Assembly (NCBI RefSeq): GCF_000935125.1
Contig: NZ_JRKI01000026.1
Location: forward strand, 62,001 to 126,000
Reading direction: 5' to 3'
DNA: 64,000 nt
From: Streptomyces natalensis ATCC 27448
Lineage (GTDB): Bacteria; Actinomycetota; Actinomycetes; Streptomycetales; Streptomycetaceae
The position numbers and the translations under genes are program-made. Position 1 is the first letter of the stretch, and every line of letters starts with the position of its first letter. The notes beneath the pieces were generated by a model. The model was given only the letters and a program-made list of their open reading frames with translations, made no database searches and had not been told where the DNA came from. Of the stretch, positions 1-7,881 are shown piece after piece.

Positions 1-422
1 GCGAAGCCGAGATTGCCGCCCACGGAGAACCAGCTCATGGCGCTGTGGCTGCCTTGGCTGACGAGCCGGGCGACCCGAGCGGACTCGGGATGGTAGGCGG
101 CCACGCCGACCCCGGAGACCGCTACGAACGCCAGCGTCAGCCCGTAGGAACCGCTCAGCCCGCTCAGGGCGATGCCCAGACCGCCCAGCAGGGTGCCGAC
201 CGGTAGCAGCCAGGGCATCGCCCAGCGGTCGGTGAGGGCGCCGAACACCGGCTGGGCCACCGATGACAGCAAGGAGGCGGCCAGCACGATGCCGGAGACG
301 GCGGCGTAGCTGTAGGCGCGCTCGGCGACGAAGAACGGGACGAGGGACGCCACTGCGCCCTGGTAGATGTCGACGCAGGCATGACCGACGGACAGCAGAG
401 TGATCGATGTATTCCTTTGCAC
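1..422 (-). CDS. MFS exporter, fosmidomycin-resistance (Fsr) type, partial
   Basis: This is the N-terminal part of a major facilitator efflux pump; the gene runs off the left edge. From the GTG at 422 it reads VQRNTSITLLSVGHACVDIY, continuing QGAVASLVPFFVAERAYSYA. The GH..xD.YQGA.xxLVPF pattern at the start of TM1 is typical of the Fsr/YfnC-like MFS subfamily. Several hydrophobic helices and a cytoplasmic loop with DRW follow. The start is not certain: a second in-frame GTG lies 24 bases upstream and neither has a strong ribosome binding site. It is divergent from an AraC regulator about 50 bases away, which probably controls it. The substrate is unknown. Confidence 0.8.
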   Translation of the reverse strand, partial: MQRNTSITLLSVGHACVDIYQGAVASLVPFFVAERAYSYAAVSGIVLAASLLSSVAQPVFGALTDRWAMPWLLPVGTLLGGLGIALSGLSGSYGLTLAFVAVSGVGVAAYHPESARVARLVSQGSHSAMSWFSVGGNLGF

Positions 423-476
423 TCCGTCAGGATCCGGGCCCGGCACCGTGTCGCACTTCCGATAAACTGCCGCGTG

Positions 477-1292
477 ATGCCGAAAAGCCGCCATGAGATC
501 CACCATGAGATCGGTCGTGAGGCCCGGCATGGGCTACGTCGTGAAATCCGGCAGGAGATCCGTCATGAGCCGGTCGCTCCGACCCGCACCCAGTGGCTGG
601 CGTCCGGCAGTGCGATCGACGCCCATCGGCACGACGACCACCAGATCGTCTACGCCGGCCGGGGAGTTCTGGCGATCACGACCGGCGCGGGTTCCTGGGT
701 GGCTCCGGGCACCCGCGCCATCTGGGTGCCCGCCGGCACCGTGCACGCCCACCAGGCCCACGGGGAGCTGGAACTGCACCTGGTGGGGCTGCCCGCGGCC
801 GAGAACCCGCTCGGCCTGGACGCGCCGACCGTGCTGGCCGTCGGCCCGCTGCTGCGGGAACTGCTCGTCGCCTACACCCGCACCCCGGACGACGACAGTC
901 CCGAACGGGCCCGTTTGCGCGCGGTGTTGATCGACCAGCTGCGGGCCTCCCTCCAACAGCCGCTGCACCTGCCCGCTCCGGCCTCGCCTCTGCTGCGGAC
1001 GCTGTGCGACATCCTTCGCGTCGATCCGGCCGACAGCCGCACCCTCGCCGAACTCGGCCGTGACGTCGGGGCGAGCGACCGCACCCTGTCCCGGCTGTTC
1101 CGCAGCGACCTCGGCATGACGTTCCCGCAGTGGCGCACGCAGTTGCGGCTCCAGCGCGCACTGGTCCTGCTGGCCGAGGGAACACCGGTGACCTCGGTGG
1201 CGCACCGGTGCGGCTGGTCGTCTGCAAGCGCCTTCATCGACGTCTTCCGGCGCACCTTCGGCCACACACCGGGCTCCCACCCGACGGGCTGA
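477..1292 (+). CDS. AraC-family transcriptional regulator
   Basis: This 271-aa DNA-binding regulator has an N-terminal cupin sensor (residues about 40-130, with AHRHDDHQIVYAGRGVLAI and WVPAGTVHAH) and a C-terminal AraC double helix-turn-helix (about 175-265, with LGRDVGASDRTLSRLFR and VTSVAHRCGWSSASAFIDVF). Both are standard for cupin-type AraC proteins that regulate a neighbouring exporter. It is divergent from the Fsr-like MFS gene. I chose the ATG at 477 (a GTG lies directly before it at 474) because earlier starts would run into the exporter's promoter. Residues 6-31 are an odd run of HEI/REI/QEI repeats encoded by imperfect direct DNA repeats. No in-frame start lies after them, so they appear to be translated. 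Confidence 0.85.
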   Translation: MPKSRHEIHHEIGREARHGLRREIRQEIRHEPVAPTRTQWLASGSAIDAHRHDDHQIVYAGRGVLAITTGAGSWVAPGTRAIWVPAGTVHAHQAHGELELHLVGLPAAENPLGLDAPTVLAVGPLLRELLVAYTRTPDDDSPERARLRAVLIDQLRASLQQPLHLPAPASPLLRTLCDILRVDPADSRTLAELGRDVGASDRTLSRLFRSDLGMTFPQWRTQLRLQRALVLLAEGTPVTSVAHRCGWSSASAFIDVFRRTFGHTPGSHPTG

Positions 1293-1386
1293 CGGGCTGA
1301 CGGAGCGTGCGGGCCCAAGACGCCGCCCGCAGACTCCCTCCGGGGCCATGGACGGGGGCGTGGCGTGGCGGGCGGACAGCGGCTCG

Positions 1387-2286
1387 TCAGCCGCACTGCC
1401 ACGTGAACACCGCCCGTTCGAAGCGCCGCTCGGCCAGATCCTGCGGCCGGATCAGCCAGTACAGCGCCCCGCAGTCCCCCCACATCATGTCCGCGGCATG
1501 CTCGCTGTCGAACTGCGCCAGCAACACCCAGCCACCCGCCTCGTCGGACAGCCGGGGATCGTCCCAGGGCACCTCTCCGTCCAGCACCGCCGCAGCTATC
1601 TCCACCTCCACCGGATTCTGAACCGGCCGCGGATGGCCGCCGATCCGGTGGCCCACCGTGCCGTCGAACTCCCACAGCGCGTCGAGGAACTCCTGGGCGC
1701 ACACCGGGTGGTCGTACCGCTGCCCGAGCGGGGCCCCCGGCGCGAACGCGTCGCGGATCTGCGGATGCCAGGGCTCGGCCGCCGTCATCGTCACCCGCGC
1801 GGTCAGTGGCACCACCGGATACGGCTCCAGCACCCGCGGCGCCGCACGCTGCGACGTATCCGCGCCGGCCGGGACGTACAGCACGCGGGCACCCGCCCAG
1901 CTGTCACGGTCTTCTGCCAGGACGAGAGCATCGCCGTCATCCAACTGACCGTCGAAGTAGAAGAAGAGCAGCGTCCCTTCGTCCGGGAGCGGGATGTCCA
2001 GGGCGTCGGAAGGCAGCGCCGCACAGGCGATCGACGCGATGAACGAGAGCGGCCCGTGCCCTTCCCACGTCGGCCAGTCCGCATCGGCGGGCAACGTCGG
2101 CAGGCCACCGAGCCGGCCGACCACCGTGTCCGAATCTTCGGCCACCGCAAGGCGCACACCGGGGCGCAGCAGACCGAGCCACCGCTCCGCGGCGTCGGGA
2201 GACAGATGGCGCAGGGCGAGAGTGCGCAGAGCGCCGGAATCGGAGTCGGAGGAGGATTCGGAGGAGGATTCGTGTGTCAGTGTCAT
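1387..2286 (-). CDS. DUF1963 (YwqG-like) family protein
   Basis: This 299-aa soluble protein resembles the YwqG/DUF1963 family of unknown biochemical function. The family signature is visible in GRLGGLPTLPADADWPTWEG near residue 60, PLSFIASIACAAL, GTLLFFYFDG near 105, and the C-terminal GGWVLLAQFDSE and WGDCGALYWLI, a typical DUF1963 ending. The ATG at 2286 is chosen because the sequence before it is low-complexity; an MIGR start four codons upstream is possible. A Ser/Asp/Glu-rich tail (THESSSESSSDSDSG) precedes the domain. It stands alone between convergent AraC and a codirectional HIT gene. Confidence 0.75.
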   Translation of the reverse strand: MTLTHESSSESSSDSDSGALRTLALRHLSPDAAERWLGLLRPGVRLAVAEDSDTVVGRLGGLPTLPADADWPTWEGHGPLSFIASIACAALPSDALDIPLPDEGTLLFFYFDGQLDDGDALVLAEDRDSWAGARVLYVPAGADTSQRAAPRVLEPYPVVPLTARVTMTAAEPWHPQIRDAFAPGAPLGQRYDHPVCAQEFLDALWEFDGTVGHRIGGHPRPVQNPVEVEIAAAVLDGEVPWDDPRLSDEAGGWVLLAQFDSEHAADMMWGDCGALYWLIRPQDLAERRFERAVFTWQCG

Positions 2287-2393
2287 GCGTCCGATCATGC
2301 ACGGCACCACTGACAATCCGCCCGCCGTCCCTCCCCCGGCTGGTCCGGACAGGGCGCTCCCCGGACCGTTACGGCGACGGGCCGGGCCGCCCC

Positions 2394-2885
2394 TCAGGCC
2401 GACGACCTCAGCAGATCCAGTTCGCCGCCGAGCGCATCCCGCAGCTCGTCGTGCTGCGGCCCGAGCCTGAACTGCTCGTCGCTCCACCGGTCACGCGGAT
2501 AGAGCCACACCGGCGCGCCCACGAGATCGGCCGGCTCCCACTCGAAGCGCGGCCAGACGTGCGCGTGCAGGAACGGGTCCGTGTTCCCCAGGATCTCCAG
2601 ATTGACCGGACGGAAGGCCGGATCCAGCCGCCGGCAGACCCGCTCGACCGCTTCGCCGAGCTGGTCCATGTCGGAGAGGAACGACAGTCGCTCGGCCTTC
2701 GGCAGATCCGACAGCCGCTGCACGTTCGGATCGTCCACGAGGAGGACCGAGTAACCCGGCAGGAACTGCACGTCCCCGATCACCGCGAACCCCGACTCCA
2801 GCCGCCGCAGGACGGTCGGGTTCTCACCCCTCAGAACGGTCCCGATGCGATCCGTCCGCCACTCACCCTCACCCTCACCAGTCAT
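2394..2885 (-). CDS. HIT-domain hydrolase-like protein
   Basis: This 163-aa protein resembles histidine-triad (HIT) nucleotide hydrolases and transferases, for example diadenosine polyphosphate hydrolases. The core is seen as FLPGYSVLLVDDPNVQRLSDL and, near residues 105-115, FLHAHVWPRF. The latter aligns with the usual HxHxHxxPR motif but keeps only the last two of the three histidines, and the usual third-position aliphatic residue is Trp. The Asn of NLEILGNTDPF is also in place. The ATG at 2885 is preferred to an upstream start because it begins the conserved fold. Substrate unknown. Confidence 0.7.
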   Translation of the reverse strand: MTGEGEGEWRTDRIGTVLRGENPTVLRRLESGFAVIGDVQFLPGYSVLLVDDPNVQRLSDLPKAERLSFLSDMDQLGEAVERVCRRLDPAFRPVNLEILGNTDPFLHAHVWPRFEWEPADLVGAPVWLYPRDRWSDEQFRLGPQHDELRDALGGELDLLRSSA

Positions 2886-3048
2886 GTCACCACAACCTAC
2901 GCACCAGCACGTCGCCACGAGCCGCCACGGGTCGGATTCGGGTCACTCGGCCAGCCCGCGGGCGACTGCGCACCAGGGCAGACGTACAATCGGCAGCTGC
3001 TCCCGGACGTCCCGGAGCGCAACTCGGCACGGAACGGGAGTGGTTGAA

Positions 3049-3225
3049 GTGTGGCAGGAGGTGCCGGTGTACGACCGGCTCGTCGCGGAACGGGGAGACA
3101 TACCGACCGAGGTACGTACGGAAGCGGAGAAAGTGCTGCGGAATTTGGAACAGGTGATACGCGGCACCGCATCGACCTTGGGCGAATCCGCACCGGCGCC
3201 GCTGTTCTCCCGGACGCTGGGCTGA
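3049..3225 (+). CDS. Small hypothetical protein (58 aa)
   Basis: A short open frame encodes VWQEVPVYDRLVAERGD, then a charged helix (EVRTEAEKVLRNLEQVI) and LFSRTLG at the end. The GTG at 3049 has a CGGGAG ribosome binding site 8 bases upstream; another in-frame GTG lies at 3040 but sits directly on that site. The codon use is typical of the surrounding genes, which supports real coding. I do not recognise a domain. It lies between a divergent HIT gene and the lipase and may be a stand-alone conserved actinobacterial small protein. Confidence 0.55.
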   Translation: MWQEVPVYDRLVAERGDIPTEVRTEAEKVLRNLEQVIRGTASTLGESAPAPLFSRTLG

Positions 3226-3388
3226 CCTCGACGGCCGGGCGGCGGCATGCCGGCCGTGTCGTCCGGGCCGACGTCCGTATCCGATCCGCATCCGAGCAGC
3301 CGCACCCTCGTGCATGCAGGTCGTACCGCTCAGCGCGTGGCGGCGCCACGCCTTGAGAAATGAGGGATGGGGCATCCAGAGGGCAATA

Positions 3389-3416
3389 CGCTCTGTAGCT
3401 GCATTGCTACAGAGCG
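3389..3416. promoter_or_regulatory. Perfect 11-bp inverted repeat upstream of lipase gene
   Basis: Arms CGCTCTGTAGC (3389-3399) and GCTACAGAGCG (3406-3416) flank a 6-base spacer TGCATT. The repeat lies 52 bases before the lipase start and is followed by a short T-tract (TTTT at 3421-3424). It may be an operator for a dimeric repressor, or a hairpin terminator of the small upstream gene. The long AT-containing symmetric arms favour an operator, but the two cannot be separated by eye. Confidence 0.5.
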
Positions 3417-3467
3417 CGACTTTTGCTGTCGGCATCGTCGCGCGACCCGTTGCCTGGAGGAACTGCC

Positions 3468-4286
3468 TTGAGCTCTGTCACGATCGACCAACGCGCCACC
3501 GGCTACAGCCTCGGCCACGCCCTGTGTATGGCCCATGCGGCCGATCTCGCCTACAAGGACAAGAACACCGTCGAGAACACGGCGCGCGAGTGGGGCTTCC
3601 CCCGGGTGCGGCACCACGAGACCCGCTTCAGCCCGCCGTTCCCGCTGGAGGACACCCAGGCGTACACCATCGCCGGTGAGCACATGATCATCACCGGCTT
3701 CCGCGGGACGGAGCCGAAGAACATTCGAGACTGGCTGTCCGACGCGTCCACCCCGCCCTACCCCGGTCCCGGCGGCAAGGGGTTCGTGCACTACGGCTTC
3801 GGTGAGGCGCTGAACTCCATCTGGCCGCAGGTGCGTGCTGCCCTCGACGAGTTCCGGGACAGCGGCCAGACGATCTGGTTCACCGGTCACAGTCTCGGCG
3901 GCGCGCTGGCCATGCTCGCCGGTGCCCGCCTGCACTTCGAGGAGCCACGGCTGAGGGCCGACGGAATCTACACCTTCGGCCAGCCGCGCACCTGTGAGCG
4001 GCTGCTGGCCCGGGAGTTCAACACGGCCTTCGCCGACCGGATGTACCGCTTCGTGAACAACAACGACGTGGTGCCCCAGCTCCCGCCGGAGCCGGCCTTC
4101 CATCACGTCGACGCCCTGCGCTACATCGACTCCAAGGGCAAGCTGCACGACTCCATGCCCCTGGCCTCCGGGCTCGTCGACCGCGCCCGCGGGCTGACGG
4201 CCGACGCGCTGGCACCGGCCTCGGACGGCGTGCGGGACCATTTCATCAACAACTACATCAGCGCCCTGGAGAAGAACCAGCGCTGA
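3468..4286 (+). CDS. Lipase class 3 family protein
   Basis: This 272-aa alpha/beta hydrolase of the fungal-type (class 3) lipase family would hydrolyse acyl esters. The nucleophile elbow TGHSLGGAL is at about residue 140, the family motif GFRGTEP.NIRDWLSDA sits before it, an Asp lies in NNNDVVPQLPP and a candidate catalytic His in FHHVDALRYID. No signal peptide is evident, so it is probably cytoplasmic. The TTG at 3468 is chosen because GGAGG lies 7 bases before it and the next residues (SSVTIDQRATGYSLGHA) begin the conserved N-terminus. A perfect inverted repeat precedes it. Confidence 0.85.
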   Translation: MSSVTIDQRATGYSLGHALCMAHAADLAYKDKNTVENTAREWGFPRVRHHETRFSPPFPLEDTQAYTIAGEHMIITGFRGTEPKNIRDWLSDASTPPYPGPGGKGFVHYGFGEALNSIWPQVRAALDEFRDSGQTIWFTGHSLGGALAMLAGARLHFEEPRLRADGIYTFGQPRTCERLLAREFNTAFADRMYRFVNNNDVVPQLPPEPAFHHVDALRYIDSKGKLHDSMPLASGLVDRARGLTADALAPASDGVRDHFINNYISALEKNQR

Positions 4287-4332
4287 AGCCGGCTGAGGCT
4301 GAAGGTGGCTGAGAAGCCGAAGGTGCCTCGGC

Positions 4333-4353
4333 CGGCCGGGTGTGCCCCGGCCG
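4333..4353. terminator. GC-rich hairpin between convergent genes
   Basis: Arms CGGCCGGG and CCCGGCCG are separated by TGTGC, between the convergent ends of the lipase gene and the YbdK-like gene. The structure is symmetric and could end transcription in both directions. There is no U-tract, as is usual in Streptomyces. Confidence 0.5.
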
Positions 4354-4371
4354 TAGGTGCCCGGCCATGGA

Positions 4372-5565
4372 TCACAGGGGCTGCGCCGTGTCCGCGCAGG
4401 CGGTGCGGCCCTTCGGGTCCCCCTCGGTGCCTCGCGGGAGCGCAACGGGGACCGTCAGCGCATCGACCACGTCCTCCAGCCGTCCCGTGCGCCGGTACAC
4501 GGCGCGTTGCCGTGCGGCGCCGGTGCCGTGCCGTTGCAGACGCGACAGCCAGCGCCGTACGGCATCGAAGTCGCCGGTGGCGCGCAGCGGGCCCTGGACG
4601 TGTCTGAGCAGGGCCGTGGCCAAGTACCAGGCCGGGACCGTTCTGGGCACGCCGGGCAGCGGGACGGTCAGGGCCTGGCCCGACATCCCGTCACGTGCCG
4701 CGCGCCAGGCTGCCGCGCGCAGAACGGTTTCCTCCACGGGCGGGGCCGGTCTCCCCTTGCGTACGTCGGCCAGCGCCGCGGCGACCAGGGCGCGTACCAG
4801 CAGCGCATAGGCGACGGTGTCGGCGGTGCCGGGCTGCACGTCGGCCACCCTGATCTCGACGGTGGGTACATGCCGGGAGGGGCGGACGGACCAGTACAGC
4901 ATGCCCGGGTCCAGTGCCGCCCCGCTGTTCACCAGCGCCGAGACGATCTGCTCGTAGTGGTCCACCGAGCGCAGGTACGGGGGCGGGGTGGCGGTCGGCC
5001 AGCGGTTCCACAGTATGGCCCGCCAGCTGGCGTGACCGGTGTCGCGGCCGCGGCAGAAGGGGGAGTTCGCGGTCAGGGACAGCAGCAGCGGCATCCAGGG
5101 CCGCAGGTGGTTGACGACCTGGACGGCCTCCTCCCGGTCCGGTACGCCGACGTGCACATGGCAGGAGTTGGCGCACAGCTGGTCCAGCAGCGGTCCGAAC
5201 CGGGCGGCGATCGTATGAGAGCGCGGCTTGTCCTGGACCGGCGGCGGGCCGGGATCGCCCAGTGGTGCCGTGCCGCAGGCCACCAGCCGGCAGCCGGCCT
5301 CCTGCGCGGCGCGGGCCGCACAGCGGCGCAGCCGGGTGACCTCGGTATCCAGCTGCCGTGCGGTGGAGCACACTGCGCTGATGGTCTCCAGCTGCCCTTG
5401 TGCCAGCTCGCCCACCACCTGCCCGGTCCCTGCCAGCCGCTCGGCCACCTCCACCACGGCGGCCGCCGCGAGTGCCACCTCGCGCGTCACCGCATGCGCC
5501 AGGACGAACTCCTCCTCCACCCCCACCGTCAGTTCCCCTCGCCCCGCCCGGACCTCCACACCCAT
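4372..5565 (-). CDS. GCS2/YbdK-family carboxylate-amine ligase
   Basis: This 397-aa enzyme belongs to the glutamate-cysteine ligase 2 family, which joins an amino-acid carboxylate to an amine using ATP. Visible signatures are LTVGVEEEFVL at the N-terminus, CHVHVGVPDREEAV near residue 165, NSPFCRGRDTGHASWR and the C-terminal RHVPTVEIRVADVQPG. The ATG at 5565 has GGGAG upstream and starts just before the family's first strand. It follows the formyltransferase in the same direction after a 156-base gap, so it may be the last gene of the peptide locus or an independent housekeeping-type ligase. A possible weak hairpin (GGAAGC/GCTTCC) lies in the gap. Confidence 0.75.
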   Translation of the reverse strand: MGVEVRAGRGELTVGVEEEFVLAHAVTREVALAAAAVVEVAERLAGTGQVVGELAQGQLETISAVCSTARQLDTEVTRLRRCAARAAQEAGCRLVACGTAPLGDPGPPPVQDKPRSHTIAARFGPLLDQLCANSCHVHVGVPDREEAVQVVNHLRPWMPLLLSLTANSPFCRGRDTGHASWRAILWNRWPTATPPPYLRSVDHYEQIVSALVNSGAALDPGMLYWSVRPSRHVPTVEIRVADVQPGTADTVAYALLVRALVAAALADVRKGRPAPPVEETVLRAAAWRAARDGMSGQALTVPLPGVPRTVPAWYLATALLRHVQGPLRATGDFDAVRRWLSRLQRHGTGAARQRAVYRRTGRLEDVVDALTVPVALPRGTEGDPKGRTACADTAQPL

Positions 5566-5721
5566 TGCGCAGGACTCCCGCACGCCGCCTCCAGCCTCCG
5601 CGCCACACAGCACGAGAACGTGGCTCCCACAGTAGGCACGACTGCGGGCGATTCGGTGGGCGCGAATGAGGCATTCTCCGTTGGCGGTCGGAAGCGCTGC
5701 GTGCGCTGCGCTGCTTCCCAA

Positions 5722-6555
5722 CTAGGGCCGGATTGCGCCCTGTTCGGCCCGCTCGGCCCGTTCGCGCAGCATCTTGGCGGCGAGGGCGCGGACTTCGGGG
5801 CGGGCCTCGCGGAAGGTCAGGCGCGGGTCGTCGGGCTGGGGGGTGGCGGTGGCTTCTCCCGACGCGAGGCGGTGCAGGGCGTCGACCACGATGTCCGCGC
5901 AGAGGTCGTTGAGCGTGTGGACGAGTTGCGGCAGGTCGGTTCCGTCGGGCAGTTCGATCCGGCGGGCCAGCAGGATCGGGCCACGGTCGACCCCCGGGTC
6001 GATGAAATGCGCCGTCGCGCCCTGCGGCAGGTTGTGGATGACGGACCAGATGTACGGGTTGTTGCCGCGGACCTCCGGGAGGAAGCCGGGGTGCACATTG
6101 ACGATGCCGTGCGGGGCGCTGTCGATCACGAAGGGCTTCAGGATGCGGGTGTCGCCGAGGACGGCTATGTGGACGTCGGCCTCCTGGATGAGGTGGGCGA
6201 CCTTCTTGTCGTTGTGGTGCGGCACCGTGTACCGGGGGACGCCGTGTGCGGAGCACAGGTCCTCGGTGAGCGGCGGCGGTTCGTAGCCCGGCACCTGGTC
6301 GAGCTCGGCGCGTTGCGAGGCGCGGCCGCTGTCGGCGAGGGCGGATTCCTCGTCGATCACCAGCGTGGGCACACATCCGGCGGCGACAAGGCGTTGCAGC
6401 ATGAGGACGCCGCGGGGGTGGTCCGCCAGATTCAGATAGGCGAAGCGGAGCTCACCGGGGGTGCGGCAGCCGGGAATGTGGACGTGGTAGGGGGTGGCGG
6501 CGGGGTCGGTGGGGTCCGTGGTGGTGGTCATGGCGGCGTGCTCGGTGGGGTTCAT
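5722..6555 (-). CDS. Formyltransferase-domain enzyme
   Basis: This 277-aa protein has a methionyl-tRNA/GAR-type formyltransferase fold, which moves a formyl group from a folate donor to an amine. The catalytic signature is NVHPGFLPEVRGNNPYIW with the His of the Asn-His-Asp triad, followed by GATAHFIDPGVDRGPIL with the Asp. It lacks the C-terminal tRNA-binding domain of Fmt and is shorter than Fmt, so tRNA is an unlikely substrate. It is last in the tight leftward run that begins with the putative peptide precursor, with a GGAG ribosome site 45 bases after the previous stop. I infer it may formylate the peptide N-terminus or an amino-acid side group; this is not shown by sequence. Confidence 0.75.
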   Translation of the reverse strand: MNPTEHAAMTTTTDPTDPAATPYHVHIPGCRTPGELRFAYLNLADHPRGVLMLQRLVAAGCVPTLVIDEESALADSGRASQRAELDQVPGYEPPPLTEDLCSAHGVPRYTVPHHNDKKVAHLIQEADVHIAVLGDTRILKPFVIDSAPHGIVNVHPGFLPEVRGNNPYIWSVIHNLPQGATAHFIDPGVDRGPILLARRIELPDGTDLPQLVHTLNDLCADIVVDALHRLASGEATATPQPDDPRLTFREARPEVRALAAKMLRERAERAEQGAIRP

Positions 6556-6600
6556 GGTGTTCTCCTGCCGGTCCGATGAGGGGGTGGGAGGGGTGAGGAA

Positions 6601-7869
6601 CTACGAGTGGTAGGCGGCGGGGCGGTCTTCGTGGGCCGCACCGGCGTCGAGGCTCCGGCCGCGTGCCGGAGGTGGTGGCGACGGCCGCCGGGTCCGTCGG
6701 CCCGGCTCGGCGAGCGCGCCGGCCGCTGCCAGGAGCAGCGTTGCTCCGGCGGCGACGAGCAGGGCGGTGTGGGGGGTGACATGGGTCAGCAGGACGCCGG
6801 ACAGGGCGGCGCTGAGGCCGAAGCCCAGGCCGCTGCCGGCGTACAGCAGGGAGTAGCCGGTGGCGTCCAGGCCGCGGGGCAGCCGCTCGCGCAGGGACAG
6901 GTTGCGGGCGGTGAGCAGTGCCGCGTACAGGGCGCCGGCCGGCAGGAGGAACGCGGTGAGGGGGACCAGCCCGGCGCCCGCCGCGACGGCTGCGCCGCCG
7001 ACGAGTGTGGCCACCGCGATCAGCAGGACGAGGCTCTGTGACCGGTAGGACATGCGCCAGGTGCGCAGCCCGTAACAGAGGCCGCCCAGCAGGCTGGTCA
7101 CGGCGAAGGCGCCCAACAGGGGTCCGGACAAGGAGGCCGGCAGTCCGTTCTCGTCGAGCAGCGGGGCCAGGAGCACCTCCACCGTGGCGATCAGGAACGA
7201 GACTCCCGCGCTGGTGAGGTAGACCGGCCAGGCACCGAGCAGGGCGCGGCGCGCCGCCTGCCGGGAGCCGGCGGTTCCGGGTGCGGTCCGCTCCCTGATC
7301 CCCGGGAGCCGTCCGGACAGCAGCGCGGCGGCCAGGGCCGCGGTTCCGGCCAGCACCATGGGCGCTCGGCCGTCGACGCCGAAGGCCGTCCCGGCCACCA
7401 CGACCGGGCCGAGGGCGTAGACGAACTGGTGGATGACCGACTCCCAGCTCAGCGCGGTGGGCACGTCGGCGGGGTCGAGCCGGGTGGTGAGCAGGCTGCG
7501 CAGGCCGCCCTGGAGGCCGGCCGTCGCCGCGCCGGCGGTTCCGGCCAGCGCCAGCAGCACCGGCGTGCCCGCTGCCCCGGCTACGAGGGCGATGCCCAGG
7601 AAGGCGGCTGCGGCGGTCAGCAGGGAGCATCGCACGCCCCGGAGCGCGTTTCCGCGTCCGAACCGGGCACCGAGCACGGGGGCGGCAATCGTCTCGCACA
7701 TCATGTAGGCGGCGGCCATCCAGGCGCCCGTCGGGTAAGTGCCCAGCGTCGTACGCGCCAGCAGGACGAACCCGATGGGCGCACCGACGATCGGGAAGCG
7801 GGTGAGCGCGCGGACCACGCTCCACAAGGGGAGGCCCTGGTGGCGGAACAGGGCACGGTAGCGTTTCAC
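6601..7869 (-). CDS. MFS transporter (second of the peptide locus)
   Basis: This 422-aa integral membrane protein has about 12 hydrophobic segments and MFS-style repeats (GFVLLARTTLGTYPTGAWMAA; VVVAGTAFGVDGRAPMVLAGTAALAAALLSG). The GTG start at 7869 is only 12 bases after the stop of the ATP-grasp-like gene and has little ribosome-site sequence, suggesting translational coupling. The C-terminus is Pro/Arg/Ala-rich. In the context of a precursor and tailoring enzymes it probably exports product or confers self-resistance; direction and substrate are inference. Confidence 0.8.
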   Translation of the reverse strand: MKRYRALFRHQGLPLWSVVRALTRFPIVGAPIGFVLLARTTLGTYPTGAWMAAAYMMCETIAAPVLGARFGRGNALRGVRCSLLTAAAAFLGIALVAGAAGTPVLLALAGTAGAATAGLQGGLRSLLTTRLDPADVPTALSWESVIHQFVYALGPVVVAGTAFGVDGRAPMVLAGTAALAAALLSGRLPGIRERTAPGTAGSRQAARRALLGAWPVYLTSAGVSFLIATVEVLLAPLLDENGLPASLSGPLLGAFAVTSLLGGLCYGLRTWRMSYRSQSLVLLIAVATLVGGAAVAAGAGLVPLTAFLLPAGALYAALLTARNLSLRERLPRGLDATGYSLLYAGSGLGFGLSAALSGVLLTHVTPHTALLVAAGATLLLAAAGALAEPGRRTRRPSPPPPARGRSLDAGAAHEDRPAAYHS

Positions 7870-7881
7870 GGGCCGGCGGTT

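Noticed and set aside
4357..6579. A 740-codon forward frame across the ligase and formyltransferase genes
   Set aside because: It is antisense to two well-supported genes, its product is Gly/Arg/Val-rich with no domain, and it arises from high third-position GC.
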